Part shown: one piece after another, positions 8,674-18,633 of the stretch
Layout of the letters: every line of letters begins with the position of its first letter
Position numbering within the stretch: the first letter of the stretch is position 1
Position numbers and translations under genes: made by a program
The notes under the pieces: generated by a model
Seen by the model: the letters and a program-made list of their open reading frames with translations, nothing else
Told to the model about the DNA's origin: nothing
Databases searched by the model: none
Source: Aquisphaera insulae
GTDB lineage: Bacteria; Planctomycetota; Planctomycetia; Isosphaerales; Isosphaeraceae
NCBI RefSeq assembly: GCF_011064615.1
Contig: NZ_JAALJH010000011.1
Span: forward strand, 92,651 to 156,650
Reading direction: 5' to 3'
DNA: 64,000 nucleotides

Positions 8674-9945
8674 TCACGACCCTGCGCGGTGGAAGACGGT
8701 CGGCTCGACGGCCGGTCCGCCGAAGAGGCGGTTGTGGAGCATCTGCTCGAAGATCTCGAGATCGCCGAGGAGCGTGGTCGCGGGCTGGGCGTCTCCGTTG
8801 GCGGAGACGAGGTCGGGATAGGACTGGACGCGGGCGAGCCGGTCGGGCAGGGGGGGATGGGTGGCGTCGTGGGCGATGTCGTCGTGCGTCAGGATCTGGA
8901 GCCGCATCGCCGAGAGCGTCTCCGGCGGGAGCCGGAACCAGAAGGCCCGGAAGAAGGCGTAGAGGTTGGGGTACTCGGGATGGTTCGGGTCGTAGCAGTC
9001 GAGGACCTCGCGGAAGAGGGGCTGGACCAGGGCGACCTTGACGAGGGCGGAGGCCGCGGTGCTCCCCCCCGCGATGAGCGCGGCGGATCGGTCGGCGCGG
9101 TCTTCCTGGCCCCGGGCCACGGGCTCGATCAGCCAGGAGGCCTCGCGGAGGCAGAACCGCGCCCAGGCCGCGAGCGGGCCTCGGGACCGGCCGCCGTCCT
9201 GCTCGAGGGCGAGCCGCAGCCCCTCGACGAATCGGGCCGAGCGGGCCGCGCCGGTGGCGTCGCCCCGGGCGAGGTGGGCCAGCTCGTGGCCGAGCACGGC
9301 GCGGAGCTCCGCCTGGGTGAGGACCCGCAGCAGGGGGAGGCCGACGAGGAGGGCCCGCGACCGTCCCCAGGCGACGACGCCGCAGCATGGGAGGTAGGTC
9401 AGCCTGACCTGGCCGGGCGGCCGGACCCCCAGGCGACGGGCGACGGCGTCGATCGAGGTGAACAGCAGGGGGGCGTCGACGCGCCCCAGGACCGGCCCGA
9501 GGTCCGAGTCCGGATCCCGGGTCGCCACGGAGAACCAGGTCCCGCCCATGATCCGCACGATGTCCGCCCAGCCCGAGATCTCATTGCGGAGCCATCCGCC
9601 CAGGACGGGGAAGATGCCGCCGACGGCGAGCATGGCCATCGTGCCGGTCGCCGTGACCGTCCAGTACAGGTGCTCCAGGACGCGGAGGATCATCGCCCTC
9701 CAACGCAGCGAGACGGGGCCGACGGTCGCCCGGCCGGGGCCGTCGTCGTCGACGAGGGGAGGGCCCGCGCCGTGGGCACGGCCGTCGCCGCCATCATGCC
9801 TCGCGCGGGTGGCGCGAAACCGGGCCCGGCAGCCCGGGCAGGCGAGGATGAAGACGCCGTCGCGGTCCTCGTGGAGCAGCTCGAGGTCCGCCGCACAGTC
9901 CGGACAATGGAGGGCAGGCGTGGCCTCGACGCTGGCTCGACCCAT
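8674..9945 (-). CDS. M48-type zinc metallopeptidase with N-terminal zinc ribbon
   Basis: A 423-residue membrane protein. An N-terminal zinc ribbon (CPDC ... CPGC, about residues 14-41) is followed by a linker. A hydrophobic segment lies around residues 95-120 (TVTATGTMAMLAVGGIFPVL). The M48 catalytic motif is LGHELAHLARGDA (HExxH), and EDRADRSA supplies the downstream third zinc ligand. The start at 9945 is fixed by GGAGG seven bases upstream; the ATG eight codons earlier lies before this site. The zinc-ribbon/M48 arrangement suggests a membrane quality-control peptidase, with the ribbon possibly sensing or presenting a partner. The 3' end lies 29 bases from the convergent esterase gene. Confidence 0.85.
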   Translation of the reverse strand: MGRASVEATPALHCPDCAADLELLHEDRDGVFILACPGCRARFRATRARHDGGDGRAHGAGPPLVDDDGPGRATVGPVSLRWRAMILRVLEHLYWTVTATGTMAMLAVGGIFPVLGGWLRNEISGWADIVRIMGGTWFSVATRDPDSDLGPVLGRVDAPLLFTSIDAVARRLGVRPPGQVRLTYLPCCGVVAWGRSRALLVGLPLLRVLTQAELRAVLGHELAHLARGDATGAARSARFVEGLRLALEQDGGRSRGPLAAWARFCLREASWLIEPVARGQEDRADRSAALIAGGSTAASALVKVALVQPLFREVLDCYDPNHPEYPNLYAFFRAFWFRLPPETLSAMRLQILTHDDIAHDATHPPLPDRLARVQSYPDLVSANGDAQPATTLLGDLEIFEQMLHNRLFGGPAVEPTVFHRAGS

Positions 9946-10158
9946 CGACCGCCTCCGCGCCCTGTGCATGGTGGAAGACCACGAAGGCCCGCCGGACGGC
10001 AGGGCCCTCTCGCGGCCATCCCGTGCGAGGGGATCGAGCGGAGAAGGTCCCCGAAGTCATTCGTCGGCGAGGCCCGCACCCGACATCATCGAAGCCGCCG
10101 GCCGTCGCCGTCAAGAGGGCATGCAGGCGGCCGGCCGGCTTCGCGACCGGGGACGCGG

Positions 10159-10677
10159 TCAGGGCTTGCCGACGGCCTTGTCCGTCGCGCCCTTGACCTT
10201 GTCGCCGGCCTCCTTGAGCTTCTCGCCGACCTTCTCGAAGGCGTTGCTGGCCGAGTCCTTGATCCCCTTGGCGGCCTCGCCCGTCTTCTCCTTGAGATCC
10301 TTGGCGGTCTCGACGGTCTTCTCCTTCACGTCCTTGAGCTTCTCGCCGGCCTTGTCCACGGCCTTGCCGACGGCCGGACCGGCCTCGCCGATCTTCTCGC
10401 CGGTCTTCTGGATCACCGCGCCGGTCTTCTCGCCGACCTTGTCGATCGCGGCGCCGGCCGTGGCCGCCGCCCCTTCGGCCTTGCCGCCCGCGCCGGCGTC
10501 CTTGATCTTGTCGCCCAGGTGCTTCGAGCCGGACTCGAGCCCCTTGCCGGCGCTCTCGATCTTGTCGCCCGTCGCCTTCACGCCGGACTCCACCTGCTCG
10601 CCGCTGCATCCCCAGGTCGTGACCGCCAGCGGGAGGCCCAGGGCCAGACCCAGCCCCCATCGAACTTGTCGCTTCAT
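10159..10677 (-). CDS. Putative lipoprotein with amphipathic 11-mer-like (LEA/apolipoprotein-like) repeats
   Basis: A 172-residue protein. The signal segment MKRQVRWGLGLALGLPLAV is followed by TTWGC, a weak lipobox with Cys at position 24. The rest is almost entirely charged/Ala/Gly repeats of the type GDKIESAGKGLE, GEKIGEAG, GEKLKDVKEK and GEKLKEAGDK, strongly amphipathic helices like those of LEA or apolipoprotein-type stress proteins. AAGGAGAG precedes the ATG by four bases. It is divergent from blaI across a 370-bp region that carries the blaI promoter and palindrome. A protective or envelope-spacer role is inferred from composition only. Confidence 0.75.
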   Translation of the reverse strand: MKRQVRWGLGLALGLPLAVTTWGCSGEQVESGVKATGDKIESAGKGLESGSKHLGDKIKDAGAGGKAEGAAATAGAAIDKVGEKTGAVIQKTGEKIGEAGPAVGKAVDKAGEKLKDVKEKTVETAKDLKEKTGEAAKGIKDSASNAFEKVGEKLKEAGDKVKGATDKAVGKP

Positions 10678-10822
10678 TGTTCTCTCCTTGCTCGTCGTTC
10701 GAGCGTGCGACCGCCGGGCGACTCCCTCGACTTCCGTCCTCGACCGATGCCCGGCCCGGAGCCGTCCGACAGGGATCAGCTCCGCCGAGCGAGACCTCCA
10801 GGTCATTCGCACCGGTCCTCGA

Positions 10823-10828
10823 ATTATA
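10823..10828 (-). promoter_or_regulatory. Candidate -10 box for the amphipathic lipoprotein gene
   Basis: Read on the minus strand this is a perfect TATAAT, in a short A/T-rich patch of otherwise GC-rich DNA. No good -35 is seen (TGTGGC at 16-bp spacing). The expected leader to the start at 10677 is about 140 nt. Confidence 0.35.
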
Positions 10829-10913
10829 GGACTTTTTCTGCCGGCCACACCCCCCCGGCCGGCCATACCTGCATGGCCCGCACGCTCGACCGCGGCGAAT
10901 TCCGGATAGGCCA

Positions 10914-10942
10914 TTGACCTTGTGAGACAACTGTCTTAGGAT
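10914..10942 (+). promoter_or_regulatory. Sigma70 promoter of blaI
   Basis: TTGACC (10914-10919) and TAGGAT (10937-10942) have an ideal 17-bp spacer. The spacer contains the palindrome annotated as an operator, so repressor binding there would block polymerase directly. The blaI start codon is at 11048, giving a leader of about 95 nt. Confidence 0.7.
10925..10936. promoter_or_regulatory. Putative BlaI operator in the blaI promoter spacer
   Basis: AGACAACTGTCT is an inverted repeat, AGACA/TGTCT around a 2-bp centre. It resembles the GACA/TGTC or TACA/TGTA half-sites known for BlaI/MecI repressors. Its placement between -35 and -10 fits autorepression; effects on the divergent lipoprotein gene are possible. 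Confidence 0.5.
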
Positions 10943-11047
10943 ACGCTTTGACGTGGGTAAAGCTTGCCCACGGTCCGACTCCCGCCGCCCACCGAATCCG
11001 ATCCGACGCGATTTCGATCCCCCTGTCCAAAGCCGAGAAGACCTCCG

Positions 11048-11452
11048 ATGGCCAAGCGTCCTCCAACGATCCCCGACTCCGAGCTGGACGTCCTTAAAGT
11101 CCTGTGGGACAAGGGGCAGGCCACCGTCCGCGAGGCGCTCGAGACGCTTCGGGCGGCCGGCCGCCAGTGGTCCTACGCCACGGTCGCGACGCTCCTCGAT
11201 CGGCTCGAGACCAAGGGCCTGATCACCAGCGACCGGAGCGACCTCGCCTTCGTCTATCGCCCGGCAATCTCCTCGCAGGAGGTCCGCCAGAAGCGGCTGA
11301 CCAACCTGGTGGACAAGCTCTATGAGGGCGAGCCCGGCCTCCTGGTCCTCCACCTGCTGAAGTCTCATCCGCTCGAGCCCGCCCAGGCCAACGAGGTCCG
11401 CGCGGTGCTCGACCAGATGGCCGTGAGCCCGACCAAGAAGAAGACCCGTTGA
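11048..11452 (+). CDS. blaI: BlaI/MecI family transcriptional repressor
   Basis: A 134-residue winged-helix protein matching Penicillinase_R (PF03965): IPDSELDVLKVLWDKG at the start, ATVREALETLR, the recognition helix region WSYATVATLLDRLETKGLI, then FVYRPAISSQEV and a C-terminal dimerisation helix. The length is typical of the family. The Met at 11048 matches usual BlaI N-termini; the upstream extension is Pro/Arg rich. No BlaR1/M56 sensor peptidase gene lies next to it, although such partners are usual, so this copy is an orphan in the window. The adjacent genes are the divergent amphipathic lipoprotein and an M48 protease. The natural inducer is unknown. Confidence 0.9.
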   Translation: MAKRPPTIPDSELDVLKVLWDKGQATVREALETLRAAGRQWSYATVATLLDRLETKGLITSDRSDLAFVYRPAISSQEVRQKRLTNLVDKLYEGEPGLLVLHLLKSHPLEPAQANEVRAVLDQMAVSPTKKKTR

Positions 11453-11739
11453 TCCGTAGCCCGTTCGCGGACCGGGCGTCTCCCCGGCGCCGCCGGCCCG
11501 AGGTTGGATTCCGCCTGTCGATGCGGACAGGCCAGCGAGGGTGAGCCCACGCATACGACCCCGTCGCTCTTCCGCGCCCGTCGCGCGGCGGTCCCCTTCC
11601 CCCAGCGGACTGTCGGGGCGATGACGGGTACGGGTGAGGGCCCCATCGCCGCAGGGCTCAGCGGTAGGTTCCAGCCGCTTCCCGGGCGCGATATGATCGC
11701 CGTCCGACTCCCACCGGCTGAGGAGCAGAGATTGCGTTG

Positions 11740-11794
11740 ATGTCATTTTGGCAGACACCCGGGAGGAGTCTCGGGGGTGCTGTCAATGTGGCAG
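11740..11794 (+). promoter_or_regulatory. Tandem imperfect palindromes upstream of dnaK (possible activator sites)
   Basis: Two copies of an imperfect palindrome, TGTCA-N3-TGGCA, occur at 11741-11753 and 11781-11793. The 14-nt boxes TGTCATTTTGGCAG and TGTCAATGTGGCAG differ at two positions. Their spacing is exactly 40 bp, close to four helical turns. They lie 120-160 bp before the -24/-12-like element, a usual distance for enhancer-binding activators. Confidence 0.45.
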
Positions 11795-11835
11795 TTGCTC
11801 GGGATCTTGTCGGACGGGCTCCGGTCCGGACGGGT

Positions 11836-11856
11836 ATCCTCAAGTGATTTGAGGAT
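11836..11856. promoter_or_regulatory. Perfect 8-bp inverted repeat upstream of dnaK
   Basis: ATCCTCAA (11836-11843) and TTGAGGAT (11849-11856) are exact inverted copies around GTGAT. A second pair, AGTGATTT (11843-11850) and AAATCACT (11870-11877), overlaps it. Neither matches CIRCE (TTAGCACTC-N9-GAGTGCTAA) or the orientation of HAIR. Confidence 0.45.
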
Positions 11857-11893
11857 CATAATTTACAGGAAATCACTGGGTGCGAGCGGCGAG

Positions 11894-11909
11894 TGGCATA
11901 GGGGTTGCT
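11894..11909 (+). promoter_or_regulatory. Sigma54-like -24/-12 element upstream of dnaK
   Basis: TGGCAT-N5-TTGCT has the invariant GG and GC ten bases apart and differs from the TGGCAC-N5-TTGC consensus at one base of the -24 box. A transcript from here would start near 11920, with a leader of about 150 nt before dnaK. Confidence 0.4.
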
Positions 11910-12071
11910 CTCCGTACGTTGCACGGTTGGGTTGCGGTTGTCGAGACTTGTTCGGGTAGCAGTCGTGGCTCCCGGCCCGCGGAGATCCGACAGGCGAGGG
12001 GGACCCGGGCCGTGGGGCGTGCCCCCGCGACTCCGTTCATCACCGCTCAACGTTGAGAAAGGAGACTGGTC

Positions 12072-14000
12072 GTGGCGGAAGGCGAGAAGATCATTGGCAT
12101 CGACCTGGGGACCACCAACAGCGTGGTCGCGGTGATGGAAGGTGGCGACGTGACGGTGATCCCGAACCAGGAGGGGAGCCGGCTGACCCCCTCCGTGGTC
12201 GCGTTCACGTCGAAGGGTGAGATCCTGGTGGGCGATCCCGCCAAGCGGCAGGCGATCACCAATCCCGGCGGGACGGTCTACTCGATCAAGCGATTCATGG
12301 GTCGCCGGCATGACGAGGTCCGCGGCGAGGAGAAGATGGTGCCTTACCAGGTCGTTGGCGGGGCCAGCGACTTCGTGAAGGTCCAGGTCGGCGGCAAGGA
12401 CTACACGCCGCCGGAGGTCTCCGCGCTGATCCTCCGCAAGCTCAAGGAGGCGGCGGAGAGCTACCTGGGGCACAAGGTCCGCAAGGCCGTGATCACGGTC
12501 CCGGCGTACTTCAACGACAGCCAGCGCCAGGCCACCAAGGACGCCGGCCAGATCGCCGGCCTGGAGGTCGCGCGGATCATCAACGAGCCGACGGCGGCCG
12601 CGCTCGCCTACGGGCTCGAGAAGAAGAAGAACGAGAAGATCGCGGTCTTCGACCTGGGCGGCGGGACGTTCGACATCTCGATCCTGGACGTCGCCGACGG
12701 CGTCTTCGAGGTCCTCTCCACCAACGGCGACACCCACCTGGGCGGCGACGACTGGGACGAGGCCCTCATCAACTACATCGCCGACGAGTTCAAGAAGGAG
12801 CAGTCGATCGACCTGCGGAAGGACCAGATGGCCCTCCAGCGCCTCAAGGAGGCCGCGGAGAAGGCCAAGAAGGACCTCTCGTTCCAGGCCCAGGCGGATA
12901 TCAACCTGCCGTTCATCACGGCGGACGCCTCCGGCCCCAAGCACCTGACGATGACCATCACCCGGGCCCAGTTCGAGAAGCTGACCGACGGCCTCTTCGA
13001 GCGCTGCCGCGGGCCGGTCCTGAAGGCCCTCGACGATGCCAAGCTGAAGCCCAACCAGATCGACGAGGTCGTGATGGTCGGCGGCTCCACGCGGATGCCC
13101 CGCGTCAACCAGATCGTCAAGGACATCTTCGGCAAGGACCCGCACAAGGGGGTCAACCCGGACGAGGTCGTCGCCATCGGCGCGGCCATCCAGGGGGCGG
13201 TCCTCACCGGCGACGTCAAGGAAGTCCTGCTGCTGGACGTCACCCCGCTGTCGCTGGGCCTCGAGACGAAGGGGGGCGTGATGACCGTCCTGGTCCCCCG
13301 CAACACCACGATCCCGACCGAGAAGAAGGAGACCTTCACGACCGCCGAGGACAACCAGACCGCGGTGACGATCAAGGTCTACCAGGGCGAGCGGCCGATG
13401 GCCGGCGACAACCGGTCCCTCGGCGACTTCAACCTCGAAGGCATCCCGCCGGCTCGGATGGGCGTGCCCCAGATCGAGGTCACCTTCAACATCGACGCCA
13501 ACGGCATCCTCAACGTCACGGCCCGGGACAAGGGGACCGGCAAGGAGCAGACGATCAAGATCGAGTCCTCCGGCGGCCTCTCCAAGGACGAGATCGAGCG
13601 GATGAAGCGCGACGCCGAGTCCCACGCCGGCGACGACAAGCGGAAGCGCGAGCTCGTCGAGGCCCGGAACACGGCCGAGCAGCGGGTCTACCAGCTCGAG
13701 AAGCTCCTCGAGGAGAACAAGGACAAGCTCGGCGACTCCGACAAGGCGGCCCTGAAGGCGGCGATGGACAAGGTGAACGAGGTCAAGAAGGGGGAGGACG
13801 CGGCGGCCATCAACCAGGCCGTCGATGAGCTCCAGCGGGCCAGCCAGGCCATGGCGGAGCACCTCTACGCCTCGTCCGCCGCGCCCGGCGCCGGCCCGGG
13901 AGGGGCGGCCGGTGGCCCCGGCCACGGCCCCGCCGAGGCGCCCAACGGCGGCGCCCGGCCGGACGACGTCATCGACGTCGAGTTCGAGGAGAAGAAGTGA
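12072..14000 (+). CDS. dnaK: Molecular chaperone DnaK (Hsp70)
   Basis: A 642-residue Hsp70 of normal length. It carries the ATPase phosphate-binding block GIDLGTTNS (residues 9-17), [27 protein letters not shown] and [10 protein letters not shown], then the substrate-binding domain starting near residue 390 ([17 protein letters not shown]), a helical lid, and a Gly/Ala/Pro-rich linker. It ends in [12 protein letters not shown], like the usual EEVD-type tail. The start codon is GTG, preceded by AAAGGAG. grpE and dnaJ are not adjacent; clpB follows 218 bp downstream on the same strand, so the disaggregase and its Hsp70 partner are neighbours. Regulation may involve the unusual upstream elements rather than CIRCE. 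Confidence 0.98.
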   Translation: MAEGEKIIGIDLGTTNSVVAVMEGGDVTVIPNQEGSRLTPSVVAFTSKGEILVGDPAKRQAITNPGGTVYSIKRFMGRRHDEVRGEEKMVPYQVVGGASDFVKVQVGGKDYTPPEVSALILRKLKEAAESYLGHKVRKAVITVPAYFNDSQRQATKDAGQIAGLEVARIINEPTAAALAYGLEKKKNEKIAVFDLGGGTFDISILDVADGVFEVLSTNGDTHLGGDDWDEALINYIADEFKKEQSIDLRKDQMALQRLKEAAEKAKKDLSFQAQADINLPFITADASGPKHLTMTITRAQFEKLTDGLFERCRGPVLKALDDAKLKPNQIDEVVMVGGSTRMPRVNQIVKDIFGKDPHKGVNPDEVVAIGAAIQGAVLTGDVKEVLLLDVTPLSLGLETKGGVMTVLVPRNTTIPTEKKETFTTAEDNQTAVTIKVYQGERPMAGDNRSLGDFNLEGIPPARMGVPQIEVTFNIDANGILNVTARDKGTGKEQTIKIESSGGLSKDEIERMKRDAESHAGDDKRKRELVEARNTAEQRVYQLEKLLEENKDKLGDSDKAALKAAMDKVNEVKKGEDAAAINQAVDELQRASQAMAEHLYASSAAPGAGPGGAAGGPGHGPAEAPNGGARPDDVIDVEFEEKK

Positions 14001-14080
14001 TCGCCTGAGGGCAAACGGGCGGCCGTCCCCCCGGGCGGCCGTCCCCTCCGCCGTCGACCGCCTCGACCGATCTCAACCCA

Positions 14081-14115
14081 CGGACAGGTTCCTCCTCCGA
14101 GCGAGGGCCTGTCCG
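14081..14115 (+). terminator. Intercistronic hairpin between dnaK and clpB
   Basis: CGGACAGG (14081-14088) and CCTGTCCG (14108-14115) form an 8-bp stem, extended inside by CCTC/GAGG. Just before it, GGGCGGCCGTCCCC is directly repeated (first copy beginning at 14018), and each copy is nearly self-complementary. The region may terminate or attenuate read-through from dnaK into clpB. Confidence 0.5.
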
Positions 14116-14218
14116 GTTCCTTGTCGCCCGTCTCTTCAGATCAGGAACATCCGGACCTCGCCCCGCGTCCCACATCCGATCGCCGCGGGGCGTCCCGCTC
14201 GGGGAAAGGCTGAGAACC

Positions 14219-16867
<2,649 letters not shown>

Positions 16868-16879
16868 GCCGACCGTTCC

Positions 16880-16916
16880 AGGGGGCGGGTCGGAGCGGAA
16901 CGAAAGCCCGCCCCCT
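16880..16916. terminator. clpB terminator, probably bidirectional
   Basis: A perfect 10-bp stem, AGGGGGCGGG (16880-16889) with CCCGCCCCCT (16907-16916), encloses a 17-nt loop. It starts 13 bases after the clpB stop. The convergent minus-strand gene ends at 16968, so the structure can serve both directions. Confidence 0.75.
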
Positions 16917-16967
16917 TACGCTTGCGTCGTCGCGAAAACGGCCGGCATCCGCCCTGCTTCGATCCGA

Positions 16968-17507
16968 TCAGAACGGCAGGGGCGGCGGCCCGGATGCCGA
17001 CTTCGCGGTCGAACTCCGGCGGGAGCGGATCGGCGACTTCGATGCGGCCGCTTTCGAGGAACCGGAGGTGGGGAGCGGAGGGGGACCACCCAGCGAGACG
17101 GCGGGAGACGTCCCCGACGCGGTGGTTCGCCTGGCGGCGGCCGTCCCGGCCGGTCGGCTTGCCGCCGCCGCGCCGGTCGCGGCGCGACGGCGATTCGGGT
17201 TGTAGGCGCCCCGGGCCATGTAGGCGGGGGTCTCGCCGGCGGCGTTGCTTCGGAGCAGGGGATAGCTGGGTGGCTGGTGCCCCGCCATGTCCATCCGGCC
17301 GTAAGGATCCGCCGAGGAGCTGCGGGCCGCACTGCTCGGGGGAGCGATCGCCGAGCCCCCCTTGAGCTTCGACCGGGCTTCCTTCCGCTGACTCTCGATC
17401 TCGGCGCTCATGTCGAGGATCGAGCCGGTGACCTGGGCGCGAGCCGCGCGATTGACGGTCGTGGAGGCCGCGATCACCACCAGCATTAAGATGAGGTGCC
17501 GTTTCAT
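16968..17507 (-). CDS. Exported low-complexity hypothetical protein
   Basis: A 179-residue protein. A signal peptide, MKRHLILMLVVIAASTTVNRAARA, is followed by a short conserved-looking helix (GSILDMSAEIESQRKEARSKLKGG). A long Ala/Ser/Pro/Arg-rich region follows, with PYGRMDMAGHQPP, AYMARGAYNPNRRR and a Pro-rich end GPPPLP that occurs twice. GGGAG precedes the chosen ATG by six bases, which excludes the 19-residue upstream extension. No family is recognised. The composition suggests a periplasmic or surface disordered protein. Confidence 0.65.
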   Translation of the reverse strand: MKRHLILMLVVIAASTTVNRAARAQVTGSILDMSAEIESQRKEARSKLKGGSAIAPPSSAARSSSADPYGRMDMAGHQPPSYPLLRSNAAGETPAYMARGAYNPNRRRAATGAAAASRPAGTAAARRTTASGTSPAVSLGGPPPLPTSGSSKAAASKSPIRSRRSSTAKSASGPPPLPF

Positions 17508-17721
17508 GTCCGCTCCCGTTCCGCCGGACTGAAATCCAGTCGGGCTCACCGTGATCGAAGACAAGGCCGCGCGCAGGAGCGCCGCTTCAGGCTCCGGGCC
17601 AGGCTAGACTCCTTCATGATCCGTTCTCGTGCCGGATCCTTCAAGTCCTTCCCGCTCGTTCCGTTCCGAGGACGCATCCCCGGCGTGGACAATTCGCGAC
17701 GCCCTCCGCGGGGTCGACGAC

Positions 17722-18501
17722 TCAGGCCACCCGCGGATCGGCGGCAAAGCCCAGCGATGCAAGTTGATTGAGGATGCGGGCGTAGAGATCCGGGATCGGA
17801 GGACAGGTCGATTCCGGCGCGGGGGTCATCCAGTTCATCTGTCGCAGGTGGTCGGCGGGCCAGGCGGGCAGGGGGGAACCGAACGCCTCCGCCGATTGGG
17901 CCGAGACGAGGCCGTCGTTGGGCCCTTCCAGCTCCTGGAGGATGTCATGGAATCGGTGCAGGGGCCAGGTTACCTCTCCATCCGGCGGAATCCCGGCCAC
18001 GCTGTGGCAGGGGAGGTCGGCCGGCGCCTCGTGCCGGCGATGGAATCGTCGGGCGGAGAGGCGGGTGATGTCGAGGAATCCGCGGGGATCCAGCCCCATC
18101 CGCTCGAGCAGCCGGTACACCCGCCCGACGCGGAGCTTGGCGAAATCCGCCAGGTGAGTCCCCAGGTGGGGCGTCCCGACCGTCGTCAGGCTCAGGACCC
18201 GGGATCGCCAGTGGGGCTCCTCGATCATCAGCCTGGCGTCGAGCCCCCCCATGCTGTGGCCGATGATGTGGAACGGCCCCTCGGGGAGTGCGGTGCGGAT
18301 CCGGTAGCCGAGCCGCTGGGCGCGGAATTCCACGCCCGCGATGGGGTGGACTCGCGTCACGATCACCCGGTTCCCGGCGGCGCGGAGGGCGTCCGGGATG
18401 CCCCGGAAGTAGGTGGTGAGCGTGAGCGGACCGAGACCGATCCGGGAGAACCCGAAGAGGCCATGGGCCAGAACGATCGGCGCGCCGAGCCGTGGGATCA
18501 T
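17722..18501 (-). CDS. Triacylglycerol lipase-like alpha/beta hydrolase
   Basis: A 259-residue protein of the Pseudomonas-lipase-like group. It has the N-terminal oxyanion block PIVLAHGLFGF, the nucleophile elbow GHSMGGLDARLM (Ser of G-H-S-M-G), TTVGTPHLGTHLADF, the acidic residue in EGPNDGLV, and a candidate catalytic His in PADHLRQMNW. The frame is open to an ATG at 18618, which would lie 15 bases after the upstream glycosyltransferase. That 39-residue extension has poorer G/C at third positions and contains a TATAAT box on the coding strand, so the Met directly before the conserved block was preferred. Neither start has a ribosome-binding site. No signal peptide is visible, so the protein may be cytoplasmic. 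Its product is likely a lipid or ester hydrolase of unknown substrate. Confidence 0.75.
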   Translation of the reverse strand: MIPRLGAPIVLAHGLFGFSRIGLGPLTLTTYFRGIPDALRAAGNRVIVTRVHPIAGVEFRAQRLGYRIRTALPEGPFHIIGHSMGGLDARLMIEEPHWRSRVLSLTTVGTPHLGTHLADFAKLRVGRVYRLLERMGLDPRGFLDITRLSARRFHRRHEAPADLPCHSVAGIPPDGEVTWPLHRFHDILQELEGPNDGLVSAQSAEAFGSPLPAWPADHLRQMNWMTPAPESTCPPIPDLYARILNQLASLGFAADPRVA

Positions 18502-18607
18502 CGCGAGTGCACGGTAGGAGGCAGGAAGGGGCGGCGGACCATCGGCGCCTGGCCCGTGGGACCAACCTGGTGCGTCGACGGTGTGCTGTCCCTTGAAATC
18601 CGCGGAA

Positions 18608-18613
18608 TTATAC
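18608..18613 (-). promoter_or_regulatory. Candidate -10 box of the lipase gene
   Basis: Perfect TATAAT on the minus strand, preceded by TG. It sits inside the longest possible lipase frame and would give a transcript start near 18600, which favours the downstream start codon at 18501. No clear -35 is seen. Confidence 0.35.
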
Positions 18614-18633
18614 ACCATGAACCGAGCCGCGGC

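Larger units (their letters stand above)
11453..12071. other. 619-bp non-coding region between blaI and dnaK
   Basis: No credible gene is seen. The first 270 bases hold no feature I can support. From 11740 onward lie the tandem palindromes, the 8-bp inverted repeats and the -24/-12-like element listed separately. The AAAGGAG ribosome-binding site of dnaK is at about 12058. Confidence 0.7.

Noticed and set aside
6758..9388. An 876-codon minus-strand open frame
   Set aside because: It is antisense to the esterase gene and to part of the M48 gene in another frame, with low-complexity composition.
11453..12071. CIRCE or HAIR heat-shock operator before dnaK
   Set aside because: No GCACTC-N9-GAGTGC was found, and the CTCAA/TTGAG palindrome has the half-sites in the opposite order to HAIR.
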